Positions 30,161 through 42,020 are shown, counted from the stretch's first letter. The stretch is DNA of 64,000 nucleotides from Tupaia tana (GCA_026018925.1 JAKSZU010000002.1:155427900-155491899), one strand, 5' to 3'. Numbers and translations are program-made. Notes: a model not told the origin generated them from the letters alone.

Positions 30161-30334
30161 AAAATTAAATAACAGCAAGGAGGTTAATATGTCTGGGACA
30201 CAAGTGTTATCCAGAAAACTAGGGAAGAAGATCAGAGGTGGAGCTGGCCACAGCAAGTACCTTGGTTTCTATTCTGATTAGAATGGGTGGTTAATAGAAG
30301 ATTTTGAGCAGAGGAGTGACATGTATTGAATAGT

Positions 30335-31000
30335 GTAACCCTCCCCCCCACAATATGTTTACATTCTAATTCCTGGAATCTGTGAATGTTACATTATTTG
30401 AGAAAAGGGTCTTTGCAGGTATAATTAACTTAAAGATATTGAAATGAAGAGATTATCCTGGATTATCCAGGTCGTCTCTGAATCCAATAACAAATAACCC
30501 TGTAAAAGAAAGGAAAAGGGGGAACCAGCAGTTAGCGTAATGGCTATGTCGCTGGACTCCCATGTAGTCGACCGCAGTTCGTGTCCTGGACCCAGTGGCT
30601 TAAAACTCATGCCGGGCGCATGTGCGTGCGTGCCCAAGATCCTGAGAGGAGAATGGAGGAGAAGGGATTGCGGTGTGACCATCCCCCCTGGGTGGTGATT
30701 TCTCGCTTTCTGTCTCTCTGTCTCTCTCTGTCTGTCTGGCGAGCACACGCGCCCTATAGAGAAAATCTCTCCAAAAAAAAAAAAAGAAAGAAAAGAAAGG
30801 AAAAGGTAGAGTTGAGACAGACTGAAGACATGACATACGTAAGTGAAGGCACAGTAAAGATGGAGGCAGAAATTGGGTTAATTTGCCCACAAGCCAAGGA
30901 GTAACAAAGATGGCCAGAATCATCCCAAGCCAGTAGAGAAGCATCTATCAGATTTTCTTCTAGCCTCCAAAACAGAGAAAATAAAATAAATTCCTACTTT
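30335..31000 (+). mobile_element. ancient interspersed repeat split by a SINE
   Basis: 'acattctaattcctggaatc', 'gagaaaagggtctttgcagg' and, after the SINE, 'acaagccaaggagtaacaaa' and 'cttctagcctcc' follow one common mammalian repeat that also appears at 47150, 51430 and, reversed, 51985. Confidence 0.5.
30520..30790 (+). mobile_element. SINE-L, young, with 16-bp target duplication
   Basis: Full-length copy with intact CpGs. The repeat aaaagaaaggaaaagg is perfect at 30504-30519 and 30791-30806. Confidence 0.92.
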
Positions 31001-31009
31001 AAGTCATCT

Positions 31010-31035
31010 GTGTGTGTGTGTGTGTGTGTGTGTGT
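31010..31035. repeat. (TG)n microsatellite
   Basis: About 13 TG units directly before the T tail of the next SINE. Confidence 0.85.
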
Positions 31036-31307
31036 TCTGATTTTTTTTTTTTTTTTTTTAGTTTTTGCTATAAGGTATGTGTGCTCACTGTAGAAAGAGA
31101 GACAGAGAGGGAAAGTGAGAAATAACACCCCCATCTCCCCACCAAGAAGGATGACCACGCCGCAATCCCTTCTCCTTCATTCTCCTCTTGGGATTTTGGG
31201 AACTCACACACACAACACACATGCCCGGCATGATTATTGAGTTGCTGGGTCCTGAACTTGAACCACAGATAGCCACATGGGAGTCTAGTACACCACCTGC
31301 TGGCCCC
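31036..31307 (-). mobile_element. SINE-L, minus strand
   Basis: T-rich tail, 'gtttttgctataaggtatgt', GA body, 'cacgccgcaatcccttctcc', head end 'ccacctgctggcccc'. Confidence 0.85.
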
Positions 31308-31599
31308 TGTGAATTCTTTAACAGCCACGGGAAACTAATACATGGCTAGATAGTTAGGTTTTGGTCAACTGAACGAGAACTTAATGTCCTGTTCTGACTG
31401 GAATGGGGAGCTTTTTGAAGGCTTTGAACAGAAGAAAACTGATATGGATTAATTTTTGTTTCAAATACATTGTGTTTGTCCCACACAAATTTCTTTTTCG
31501 GATGAGGAGGGAGACTGGTTCATAGATAAATGATTGACTAGACACGGACAGTGACAGTCTTAACTGGCACTTTAATGGATACATCATTTTATTTCTTCA

Positions 31600-32289
31600 T
31601 AGAAGTATTCCTTCTTTCAACAACAAAACCACTAAACCAGCCATATTCATTAGAACTGGGTTTGGCTGCATTTAAGAGAAAACCTAATAGTAGTTTATAT
31701 AAGAGCAGGTTTATTTCTCTTTCAAGGGAAAGAAACGTTTTAGAGAGATAGTTTTTTGCTTTGGGGCATATGTGCTCACTGGAGGGAGAGAGACAGACAG
31801 ACAGAAAATGAGAAATCACACCCCAGGGCGTATGGCCACACTGCAATCCCTTCTCCTTCATTCTCCTCATGGGATCTTGAGCATGCATGCACACACACAT
31901 GCAGCTGATGTGAGTTTCATTCCTCTGGGTCTGGGACTTGAATTGCAGTTGCCTATGTGGAAGTTCAGTAACTTAACCATTACGCCATCTGCTGGTCCTG
32001 AAGGAAACTCTTAAATGGGTAGTCTGGGGCTAGTTAAGTGCTGCAGAATCATGGGAAAATCAGAGTTCTTCTATTTTTTCTGCCTATTGTCTTTTGCATC
32101 TAGTGTTTATTTTCAAGGTCATCATATAGTTCAAGATGTTGGCTGGAGTTCCAGCCACCTTTTAAAAATTAGGAAAAGAGAGACAGATATGTTGATTGTA
32201 CCTCTAAGAGGAGCAAATTCTTTTCAACAAAATTCTCTGGAGTTGCAGTCAATGACTTCTGCTCACATCTTACTGGCCAGCCTTAGTCG
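31600..32289 (-). mobile_element. ancient repeat split by a SINE
   Basis: Sequence on either side of 31743-31999 ('gcaggtttatttctctttca' and 'aatgacttctgctcacatct' with 'tactggccagcctta') follows one widespread mammalian repeat, related to the segment at 52900-53305. Family not named. A 225-codon frame across it is accidental. Confidence 0.45.
31743..31999 (-). mobile_element. SINE-L, minus strand
   Basis: 'gttttttgctttggggcata', GA body with (agac)n, 'cactgcaatcccttctcctt', head end 'ccatctgctggtcc'. Confidence 0.83.
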
Positions 32290-32549
32290 TTGTTGTTGTT
32301 GCTGCTGTGGTTTGCCAGAGGACACGTGCACTTACCAGGTAGAGAGAAAAGAGAAAGCAACCTCCCCCTCGCCCATGGGGCATGACCACATCACAACCTC
32401 TTCTCCAATTCTCTTACCTTTTGAGATTTGGGGCATGCATATATACATATACCTGGTGTATTTCTCAAGCCACTGGATACAGGACTCATACTGTGAGGTC
32501 AGTCATGTGGGATCCAGTTGCTTTAGCTGCCAGGTCACAGGCTCACCCT
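32290..32549 (-). mobile_element. SINE-L-related, diverged, minus strand
   Basis: A (GTT)n-like tail, 'tggtttgccagaggacacgt', 'ttctccaattctcttacctt', and a decayed head 'gccaggtcacaggctcaccc'. Confidence 0.7.
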
Positions 32550-33382
32550 TAGTTTTAAAGAAGGAAGACTATCACGTTGTTATTAAGAAAGTCATGGAAA
32601 CCACCACCCAAGTTAAGAAACAGAATATGTCCATCTTTACCAAAGACTCCTTCCATCCCTTCCCCAGTCACCAGATCTTTTCCCTTTCATGAAGGTAACT
32701 ACTATCTTATCTTACTATAATTACATCTTTACTTTTCTTTAAAGTTTTATTACTTTACTATGTACCTCCTTAAATATCTGGACTTAGATTTTCTTATTGA
32801 TTTGGGCTTTATATACATTGAAAATCATATCATTTTAGTTTGGAAAGTTGAGATGTGTTAGTACAGAAAAGAGAAAAGATATTGGGTTGACACCTAACAA
32901 TCTGCTATGCCAGTAGAACCCAGAGTGAAGGTTCTAAACCACTAGTTTCATTAGTGTATCTTCATGATTTATTTACCTGGATCCTAAGCATGTCTATTCC
33001 GGCATAAACTTCCCCATCAGTCCAGGAGAAGGTATTGCAGTTGCATCATCACCAGCTCTACCCTCTGACGAATGCCAGGTGTTCTTGCCACTTTCTTGCT
33101 GACTAGGAACATCTTTCTTCATCAGCGTTTCTGGGAGCATGTGAGTTCACACAGAGTGCGAGATTAAGAGTGCACAGGTTCAGAGAACTCCTGTCAGTCC
33201 TACCACTACCCCACTACTCATTACCACTGTTGAGAATAAAGGGTGCAAGTCTGTTCAGCACACCTTCTGACGGATGACTCTTCTATGCTTCCCTTACTGT
33301 AGGATACCACACTGCTCAAATGCTAGTGTGTCATGGTTATGCTCATGTGCCATAATGCACAAATCCAGTTGGGTAGATTTTT
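32550..33382. other. no feature supported
   Basis: Unassigned DNA. L1-like words near 32560-32850 ('ttatatacattgaaaatcat') are too few to call. Confidence 0.35.
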
Positions 33383-33397
33383 AAAATTCCTCTCTCA

Positions 33398-33482
33398 AGG
33401 CCAGCAGGTCACTTTCCCTTTCTCTCTGGTGAGCATGTGTATCCTATAGCAAATTAAAACTAAATAAGTAATTCTTAAAAAA
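33398..33482 (+). mobile_element. internally deleted SINE, 85 bp
   Basis: The head 'ggccagcaggtc' jumps directly to the CT body and the end 'tatcctatagcaaattaaaa', missing most of the middle. Yet it is flanked by a perfect 15-bp duplication, aaaattcctctctca, at 33383-33397 and 33483-33497, so it inserted in this short form. Confidence 0.85.
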
Positions 33483-33499
33483 AAAATTCCTCTCTCATC

Positions 33500-34605
33500 C
33501 ATATGTTCCATCCTTGTATACCATAATGAAGGTCTGACAGAATCTTCTGATGAAGTCGAATGACTATTTCAGCTCTGCAGAGATGTCTATATGATGACAT
33601 CAGAGGTCTATAAAGCACGTGTCTTTATTTATATTAAACTCTACTCCACTAAGTACCTTGTAACTTGCTAGGAAAGAAAGACATTCTCAATACCTGCAGA
33701 GAATATATACTGAACATGAGCAGGGATGAAATTTTGCTTTGGAATCACTTTTTCTTTTACTCTTGATGGTATACAAAACCTACAAACCTGTAAAAGCAGA
33801 CTTGCAAATACGAGTACAACTTCATCAGCCCATTTCTTCTTTAAAAAGTAGTTGACTCTTTTTTTTTTTTTTTTTTTAACATTTTCCTTTTTGTCTGTGC
33901 ACTGCCTTGGCTCGGGTTCTCATTATTTCTCTCTCAAATGATCGAAACCATGTTTCAGTGATCTCTACTGCTTGTCTTTTGTCTTTAAATTTGCCTTTCT
34001 AAAACCCGTTAAAGTGATTCACCTAAAATAGGACACTTAGAGCCAGATCCTGGGTTTAGCCTCTGTGTGGAAGGAGTTTCATAACTAGCAAAGCTGACTT
34101 GTTCTTTATTAAATTGATATTGGATGCTGTGGAAGAGTTAGAGGGATGTTTTAGGGACCCAAGTATTTTGCACAAGGAGGAGGGATCCTTTTTCTTTGCA
34201 AATACATTTTTTTCTTTTGAATGTCAGTGTTCACACATGTTTTAAGGTAATATAACATAGAGTAAATTCAGACTTCAAGTAAACAACTGTTGAGTTTTTT
34301 TTTTTTTTTTTGTAGACTACATATTCAGTTTCTTATAGACTATCATTTTACCTGCAGAGATAGTTTTATCTTCTTTCACATATTTATGCCTTTTATTTCT
34401 CTTTGTTGCCTTCCTTTTTTTTTTTTTTTGGACTGGTTACTACTTCCAGTACAGCAATGTATAGAAATGGCAAGAATGAGTGTCTCTGCTATATTCTCAA
34501 TCTTAGGGGAAAATTCTGTTTCACAATTTCCTATGTTAGCTGGAGGTTTTTGTAGATGCTCTTATCAAATGGAGGAAATTCCTTTTTATTCTGGTTTGCT
34601 GAGAG
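33500..34605. other. no gene; T-rich tracts
   Basis: Contains poly(T) tracts near 33859-33878 and 34296-34311 and short low-complexity runs. No exon structure seen. Confidence 0.35.
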
Positions 34606-34609
34606 AATT

Positions 34610-34893
34610 TTTCTTTTTCTTTCTTTTATTTATTTTTTTAAAGCCAGAGGGCAAGCGTGCCTGCTGGAGAGATAACAGACAGAGAAATTTAAAAATGGAG
34701 GCGGAGAAGGAAGCCCACAAGCAATGATGTGTGGTCACACAGCAATCTCGTCTCCATATTCACATGCTGGTGGGATTTGGGGCATACAAACACTTATGCT
34801 TGGCATGATTTTCAAGCCACAGGGCTGGGATTTGCACCATAATAGAGGTCTTAGAATCCAGCTCCCTTAACTACTAGTCTAAAGGGCTGACCC
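34610..34893 (-). mobile_element. old SINE-L relative, minus strand
   Basis: 'tttttaaagccagagggcaa', a GA-rich body, 'atgattttcaagccacaggg', and a decayed head ending 'aagggctgacccc'. Confidence 0.65.
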
Positions 34894-34894
34894 C

Positions 34895-35760
34895 TCAGAG
34901 ATTTTTATTTTCTTAATGATGACTGGCTCTTGAATTATTTAAATGCTTTAGAGATGACTTTTTTCTTTTATTCTGTTTATGTGAATTATAATGATTGATT
35001 TTTGAATAATGAACCAAATTCACTGTATAAACTTCACTTTGTCATGATGTATCATCTTTCTTATATTTTGGATGAAATTTGGTAATATTTGTTAAAGATT
35101 TTCATATCTAAGTACATGAACAATATTACTATTTTTCTTATCTTTTCTTCTAATGCTAATAGAATGTGTTATTGGAGTTTTACGTGTAATACAAAATGAG
35201 TCACAAAGTGTTTCTTCTTTCTCTGTTGTCTACAAACGTTTAAATATGACTGGTATTTTTTTGTTCCCTGAATGTTGCATACAATTCTTCTGCAATGTTA
35301 TCTGGATGTGGATTTTATTTGTAGAAATATTTTTGGTAATAAATTTAAGTTCTTATTTGATACAGAGGTATTTAAATTTTAAATGTCTTCTTATGCCAAT
35401 TTTTAAATTGGGCATTGACAAAATTTTTCACTACATGTAAGTTTTCGAATTTATTAGTGAAAGTTTTTTTTTTTTTTTTACAACGTTCTCTATTGTCCTT
35501 CAATGCCTCTAAGATAGCACTTAGAAGTGCTATCTCTGCTTTCTCTCCTAATATTGCTGACATATTTTCTTGTTGATGAGTTTTATTAAGGGTTGATTAA
35601 TTGTATTCATCTTTTCGAAGAAGCAACTCTTGGTTTTATTAATTTTCTCTTTTATCTCTCACTTCCATTTTATTGACCTGTTTTCTCTTTATCTTCCTTT
35701 ATCTCTAGTCTGATATGGTGATACTTCAAGTTGCTAAATATGTCTATTCCACTTATACAG
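34895..35760 (-). mobile_element. L1 ORF2 fragment, minus strand
   Basis: Reverse-strand L1 ORF2-like sequence: 'gatgactggctcttgaatta', 'cttcactttgtcatgatgta', 'attctgcaatgttatctgga'-like, 'attgacctgttttctcttta'. Confidence 0.65.
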
Positions 35761-36660
35761 TTTATACTGGGGAAATAACCAGAGGATGGGTTTGGAGACC
35801 CACTTGACTCACTGTAAGACAGACTTCAGCTAAAACCCCATTCATCATCTGACCTCCGTAAGCACTTTATCTGACTGCTGAGCCATGGTGATGTTTTACA
35901 TGAATTAGTGTTGGTTTTGAGCCAGTACCTAGTAATCCCTGAGAATTCTGTTTATTTCCCTTTCTCCTACATATGTTCATCCTGGTAAATTGTCTTCAGG
36001 TAAGACGGGGAGAGAGATTAGCAGTATAAATTTCGAGCAGTGTAGCAAGGTCCTTTCTCAAGGACACACAATCATTCATTCAGGGTTCTAGATATATACA
36101 CTGACTAAGAATTGATAGAGTGGTGACGAGTCTCTGGTGATTCTAATTAGATTTTCATTCATTATACTTATAATTCTTTCTCTTATACAGAGCAAAAAAG
36201 AATTAGTACAAAGCCTATCTATTTTCTTCCTTGCAAGTTGCACTTTACACTTCACCTTTAGGGGCTTGCTTGGACTTAAGTCTAGCTAGAGGTCTAGAAA
36301 GAGGGGTGGTCAGATAGGTTCTGAGGAGAGTTAGCAGTGCTTTGAAGGGCCAACAGAGATTTTTTTCAAACAAATCAGGGTTAACCTTTAACTTGGTCAG
36401 AGATAAAGGTCTGCTTCTGTTGGCAAAGAAGACTTAGCAGAATTCAGAGGTTTGATACCCCCAACTTCACTGAAATAGTTCCATAAGTTCCCCACTTCCC
36501 TCTTCAGGATTCCATCCCTTCACCATCAATGCCTTCACTTTTACAGAAAACACCTTGTGAGGTTGGCAACTCAATTTGCATTGCAGTCCAGCCACTCACA
36601 AAAGGAGACTCTGGATTTGATTTTCAGAAATCTTAGCCTTGGGGCTATAGTAAATGAAGA
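35761..36660. other. unassigned, possibly old LTR or ERV internal DNA
   Basis: The segment sits between L1 pieces and contains 'gaaataaccagaggatgggt' and 'ccccattcatcatctgacct', which feel repeat-like, but I cannot name a family. Confidence 0.3.
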
Positions 36661-36777
36661 CTATTTTTTTTTCTTTTCATTCTACTTACTTTAGATTCAA
36701 GTTCTCCTTATTATGGTTTCTTAATTTGGAAATACCCATCTTTAGTTATAGTAACTTTCTTTTTTGATAATATAAGT

Positions 36778-36965
36778 ATAGTCATGCACTGCCTAATGAT
36801 ATTTTGGTCAGCAATAGACCATGTGTACATTGGTGGTCCCATCAAACTCTAGTAGGCTACCCCACCTGGGTTTGTGTAAGCACCTCTCTGCTGTTCTCAT
36901 AACAAAACTGCCTGATGACATGTTTTGCATAATGTGTATCTATTATTAAATGATACATGACTATA
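36778..36965. mobile_element. non-autonomous DNA transposon-like element
   Basis: About 190 bp beginning 'tagtcatgcactgcctaatg' and ending 'ttaaatgatacatgactata', giving imperfect terminal inverted repeats next to TA. It lies within L1-rich sequence. The family is not assigned. Confidence 0.5.
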
Positions 36966-37146
36966 TTAATAGTATATATTTACCTCTAAATAATACTTAA
37001 CTGCATATCCCAAGTTATTATGATATAATGCTTTTTTCATTATCATTCAGTTGAAAATATTTTCTAATTTTTCCTTGCGCTTTTTTTTTTAACCCATGAG
37101 ATGTTTAGAAGTGCATGTTTTAATTTCAAATATGTGGCTTTTTAAT

Positions 37147-37400
37147 TTTTCTTTTTTTTTAGGTTTTTGTGTGTTCTCTGAGAGAGACAGAAAGAGACAG
37201 TGAGAGAGAAAGTGAGAAGTCACCCCTAGCCCAGGGTGAATGGCCACACCACAGTCCCTTCTCCTACATTTTCCTCTTGGGATTTTGGGCACATATACAC
37301 ACATACTCAGTGTAATTTTCAATTCAGTAGGTCTGGGACTCAAACAGCAGTTGGCCATGTGGGAGTCTAGCACCTTAACCACCATGCTACCTGCTGGTCC
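37147..37400 (-). mobile_element. SINE-L, minus strand
   Basis: 'aggtttttgtgtgttctctg', GA body, 'cacagtcccttctcctacat', head end 'ctacctgctggtccc'. Imperfect repeats of aatatgtg flank it. Confidence 0.82.
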
Positions 37401-37404
37401 CAAT

Positions 37405-38345
37405 ATGTGACATTTTTATAGATATTATAATGTTATTGGTTCTTAAAAATGTTATTGATTTCTAATTTTGTTAGAGAACACATTTATAAGATTTCATTCT
37501 TTCAAAATTAGTGAGATTTCTTTGATGATGCATAATAGAGTCTGTCTACCATGTTTTATCTAACATATTCTATCTACCATAGTATAAGTGCATTTGAAAA
37601 TAAAATGTATTCTGTTGGGTGTAATGCTTTTATAAAACTGTAAAAATTGGTATTTATCATATCAATTTGGTCAAATTAGTTGATAGTCTTATTTAAATTT
37701 GCTATAACTTTACTGATTATTTTTGTCAAGTTATTCTATTAATAGCTGAATGTAGGGTGTTAAAATCTCCACTTATACTTTAGTGTTTGTCTAGTTCAAC
37801 CTTAGTCTGTTGAGTTGATTTTCATGTGTTTTGAAAGAAAAGCTCTGTTATTTTCACGCTAATTATTTGCTTTATGCCTTTTGGGCAAAATGACTCTTTT
37901 ATGATTATGAAACGTCTTTCTTTATCTCCAATAATACTTGTTTTAAAGTCCACATAATCTTTTACTAATCTAACCATACCAGTTTTCTTATGCTTATTGA
38001 TTCCATGGTGTATCTTTTACCACTTTTTGTTGCTCTTAACCCATTGTATTTTTATATTTATTATAAATTTTATTTTTAAAAGAGAACTTATAGCTTAGTT
38101 GAGTTTTGCTTTCTTATCCATTGTGGAAACCTCAGCTTTTCATTGGAGTATTTAGTCCTCTACCGCTAATAGTACTAGCATCGTTTGGCCCAAGTTGTAC
38201 CTTCTTAGAATCTGTTTTCAATCTTTCTCATCTGTTTTTATTCTTTTGTTGCTCTCTCATTACTTTACGTAAATTGAGGTTTTTTTCAGTGTTTGAACTT
38301 ATTTTCTTTACTTTTTTTAGTGTAATAAAAATGTAAAAAAAATTT
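37405..38345 (-). mobile_element. L1 fragment, minus strand
   Basis: Reverse L1 ORF2 text: 'ggtgttaaaatctccactta', 'tgtctagttcaaccttagtc'-like, 'cttgttttaaagtccacata', 'cattgtatttttatatttat'. Confidence 0.65.
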
Positions 38346-38369
38346 ACCATCATAACCATTTTTAGTACA

Positions 38370-38608
38370 TTTTTCTATTCCCTGTGAGAAATAGAGAGAA
38401 AGAAAAGGATCCCCCCATAGACTTGATCACCCGCTTTCTCCTTTCTCCAGTCTGCCAGGATCCCACCAGCATTCTAGAAACAGGTGCATATACTCAAAAT
38501 ATGTTGAGGTTGACCAGGCTGGGCTGGGGACACAAACTGCTGTCAGCATGTGGCTTCCAGTCTGCAGTCCAGTACCCTACTGATTATGCCACAGAGATGA
38601 GACTCATC
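38370..38608 (-). mobile_element. old tRNA-SINE variant, minus strand
   Basis: GA-rich start, 'ccagtctgccaggatcccac', 'gctggggacacaaactgctg' and a head-like end 'actgattatgccacagag'. Confidence 0.5.
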
Positions 38609-39107
38609 TTAATCATTTGTAAGTAACACCAGTCATGTTAAGTATAGGCACAGTGGTGTGACACAGATCTCCAGAACTTTTTCGCCTTCAAATCCAAAAC
38701 TCCCTACAGTTATCTTTATTTTCCTTAGTGCTTGAAAACCACCACTCTCCTTTCTTTTCTGTAATTTGACTTCTTTACATACCTCTTGTAAGTAAAAATG
38801 AAATACAGTATTTGTCTTTCTGTGATTGGCTTATTTAATTTAGCATACTGTTCTCAAGATTCAGCCATAGTGTGGTATGTTATCTCATTTCCTTTCTTCT
38901 TAAGGCATTTCATTCTATGTACATTTCACATTTTAAAACTTTATTTATTTGTTGATTGACATTTGGATCATTGCCAACTTAACATTGTGAATAAAGCTGC
39001 AATGAATATGAAAGTTCAAACATCTCTGAAATCCTGACTTCAATTATTTTGATTATATAGTCAGGAGTGGGACTGTTGTGTCATATGGTAGTTTTAATTT
39101 CTTTCTT

Positions 39108-39378
39108 TCTTTTTAGAGAGATTTTTGCTGTAAGGCACACATGCTTGATGGAGAGTCAAGACAGAGACACAAAAAGTGAGAAGTCACTCCCCCCCCCCCC
39201 CCCCCCCCCCCCCCGGTGGTGGCCATGCTACAATTCCTTCTGCATTCTCCTCTCAGGATTTTGGGCATGCACGCACACACACTTGACATTGAGTTTTAAG
39301 CTGCTGGGATGGGGACTTGAACTGTGGTCAACTATGTGGAAGTCCAGTGATGTAACCATTATGTCATCTGCTTGTCCC
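39108..39378 (-). mobile_element. SINE-L with 26-bp poly(C) tract
   Basis: Reverse family copy, head end 'gtcatctgcttgtccc'. The internal C tract, normally about six C, is 26 C here. The repeat tagttttaatttct/tagtttaatttct flanks the copy. Confidence 0.82.
39189..39214. repeat. (C)26 homopolymer
   Basis: 26 consecutive C bases as given. The reverse strand is an uninterrupted G run. Confidence 0.8.
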
Positions 39379-39631
39379 AGTAGTTTAATTTCTTAAGAAA
39401 ACTCCATACTGTTTTTCACAGTAGTGGCACCATTTTACATTCCAATGAACAATGTACAAGGCTTCCAATTTCTCTACATACTTGCCAGAACTTGTAACTT
39501 TTTGTGTTTTTGACCAAGACCACCCTAGCAGGTGTGAGGTTATATTTCATCATGGTTTTAATTTGCATTTCTCTAATTATTAGTAATTTTGGCCCATTTT
39601 AATTTATTTATTGGCCATTTATATGTATTTT

Positions 39632-39905
39632 CTTTTTTTTTTGGAGAGGTTTTTTTTTTTTTTTCGCTATATGGCGCGTGCGCTCGCCAGACAGACAGAG
39701 AGAGACATAGAGACAGAAAGCGAGAAATCACCCCCCAGGGGGGATGGTCACGCCGCAATCCCTTTTCCTCCATTCTCCTCTCGGGATCTTGGGCACGCAC
39801 GCACTCGCGCCCGGCGTGAGTTGTAAGCCACCGGGTCCGAGACGCGAACCGCGGTCGACTACGTGGGAGTCCAGCGACATAGCCATTACGCTAACTGCCG
39901 GTTCC
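39632..39905 (-). mobile_element. SINE-L, young CpG-rich copy
   Basis: Among the least decayed copies: 'gcgcgtgcgctcgccagaca', 'gaaccgcggtcgactacgtg', 'gctaactgccggttccc', and a two-part T tail. Confidence 0.9.
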
Positions 39906-40019
39906 CAATTTTTTGAAATATTTTTATTCAAGACCTTTGCCCATTTTTAAGTTGAGTTATTCCTTTTCAATTTTTTTTTAATTTTCATTTTTTGCTATTG
40001 AGTTATAGGAGTATTTTTA

Positions 40020-40226
40020 AATTTTTATTTATTATTATTTACTTTTTAATTTTTAAATAATTTTTTATTTTATTTTACTTTATTTTATTTATTTATTAGT
40101 ATTATTCAAGTTCACTAGAGAGAGAAAGAGAGGGAATGTGAAAGCAAGCTGCCAAGTCCAGGACTCAAACCACAGTCAGCCATGTGGGAGTCCAGTGCCT
40201 TAACCACCATGCCACCTGCTGGTACC
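40020..40226 (-). mobile_element. SINE-S, minus strand
   Basis: Long AT-rich tail, 'ctagagagagaaagagaggg', 'tccaggactcaaaccacagt', head end 'ccacctgctggta'. Confidence 0.82.
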
Positions 40227-40395
40227 TATTATTATTATCTTTTAATTTGCCATATGGCATGTGCATTCACGAGAGAGAGAGAGAAAGAGAGAGAGAGAAT
40301 GAATGTGAGAAACCAAGCTACCAGGTCCAGGACTCGAACTGCGGTAGGCTATGTGGGAGTTCAACACCTTAACCACTATGCCACCTGCTAGCCTC
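40227..40395 (-). mobile_element. SINE-S, minus strand, adjacent copy
   Basis: 'ttgccatatggcatgtgcat', (ga)n body, 'ccaggactcgaactgcggta', head end 'ccacctgctagcct'. It abuts the preceding copy. Confidence 0.8.
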
Positions 40396-40710
40396 TTGCA
40401 GTTTCTTATATATTTTAAAAACTAACCTCTGTCAGACATATGGTTTGAAAATATATTTTCCCATTTAATGAGTTGCCTCTCACTCCTTTACTTTCTTTGC
40501 TACAGAGATTTTTAGTTTATGTTCTACTTACTATTTTTGTTTTTGTTTACTGTGCTTTTGGTATCATGAAATTATTGCAAAGAACAATGTCATGAAGATT
40601 TCTCTTATATTTACTTCTAGGAGTTTTACAGTTTCTGGTCTTGTGTTAAAGTCTTTAATCCATTTAGAATTGATTGTTTTGTTTTTGTATTATGTAAGAG
40701 TGTAGCTTAG

Positions 40711-40948
40711 TTCTTTTTTTTTTCTTTCTTTCTTTTTTTTTTTTTTTTTTTTTTTTTGAGAGATTTTTGCTACAGGGTGCATGTGCTCACCAGAGAGACA
40801 GAAAAATCCCTCCTTCATTCTCCTCTGAGGATTTTGGGCATGTGTGCACACATGCCCAGTGTGAGTTTCAAGCCAGTGGATCTGGGACTTACACCACAGT
40901 CAGCCATGTAGGAATTCAGCACCTTACCACTACTCCATCTGCTGGCCC
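40711..40948 (-). mobile_element. SINE-L, minus strand, internal deletion
   Basis: Long T tail, 'gatttttgctacagggtgca', a shortened body, 'caagccagtggatctgggac', head end 'ccatctgctggcccc'. Confidence 0.82.
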
Positions 40949-41094
40949 CAAGATTCATTCTTTTGAATGTGGATTTCCAGTTTCCCTAGCATCATTTGTT
41001 GAAAAGACTATCCTTTCTTTATTATGTGATATTTCCATTCATGAAATGGGAAGTCAGGTGTGAAGAGTGAAAGAAAAGTGTGGACATGTATTTC

Positions 41095-41290
41095 CAAGTA
41101 GAATGTAGTAAAGATGCACATTGTAGTCCCCAGAGCAACCACTAAAAAAAGAACAGAGGCAAAGTTAATACACCAGCAGAAAAAAAGGAAACTATCTCAA
41201 CACAGAATAGGCCATATTTAAAACATCCATAGCCAACATCATACTCAATGACAAAAAGCTGCAAAAACTATCTAAACCTGATTGTAAAAC
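41095..41290 (+). mobile_element. short L1 ORF2 piece in inverted orientation
   Basis: 'catccatagccaacatcata', 'ctcaatgacaaaaagctgca' is plus-strand L1 ORF2 text next to the minus-strand L1 ending near 41060. The arrangement suggests a 5' inversion by twin priming. Confidence 0.55.
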
Positions 41291-42020
41291 AATACGATCA
41301 TAAACATCATCATAAAGCAATATAGTGCACATAAGCAATGTGCCTAACCCAGGCATATCCCAGCAATCTCCATGGAGACTAGGGAGCCTCTGGGCATCTG
41401 TGGATACTCTAAGTTGGAGTAAGTTGATTCCAAGTTGCCATCCTCAACAGCTGGCATATTTTGTGTGTACTCTTGATAGGGACAGAGAAAAGTGGATTCA
41501 TCTTTATAGTCATCTTTAAAATTTGGAATTCTTAACATATGCTAAAGTGAGTCCAGGGACCTCCCCCAAGGTAAATCATCTGGACCTGCCTGTTATTCTA
41601 GTTCTACAGCCCAGAAGACCGAGACTCACTCAGGACTTGACAGAACACATCAAGCTGGCTCTCCTGCCTCCATGGGTCCTCACCAGAGATATAGATTCTC
41701 CTTCTGATGGATGTGATGCTTGGTGCATCATATAAAGCAGCCTCTCAGCTCATCAGCATCTTTTATTCTTTCTTTTATCTGTTTAGAACAACGATAATAT
41801 TCTACAATTCAAATAAGAACATCGTATTATCAAAATAACAAACATTTCAAATGAATTTTATTTTTCTTATTTTATTAATAAGAAATTTTTTAAAAAAAAA
41901 TTTTAGTTGTAAAAGTGTTATCTTTTATTAGAAAAATGAAGCCCAGTCTTTGTCCAAATCAACTGAGAGAGGAATTTGGCTGATATGTTTCTGTTTTTGC
42001 AGTACAATCTAGAAAATGGC
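41291..42020. other. intergenic DNA, no gene
   Basis: No supported feature. Short open frames at 41325-41735 lack known similarity. Confidence 0.35.

Larger units (their letters stand above)
38620..41060 (-). mobile_element. L1 3' half, minus strand, with five SINE insertions
   Basis: L1 text in reverse runs from the 3' UTR side ('gctgcaatgaatatgaaagt', 'ttctcaagattcagcc') to ORF2 ('accaccctagcaggtgtgag', 'aagacctttgcccattttta', 'ggatttccagtttccctagc', 'catttgttgaaaagactat'). SINE insertions at 39108, 39632, 40020, 40227 and 40711 split it. Confidence 0.75.

Noticed and set aside
32015-32692. 225-codon plus-strand open frame
   Set aside because: It crosses an ancient repeat and a reverse SINE-L copy, contains low-complexity Cys runs from a (GTT/GCT)n tail, and has no recognisable domain.
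39189-39214. Poly(C) tract as a CRISPR-like or regulatory repeat
   Set aside because: It is a homopolymer within a SINE; no spacer structure is present, and no CRISPR array is expected in a mammal.
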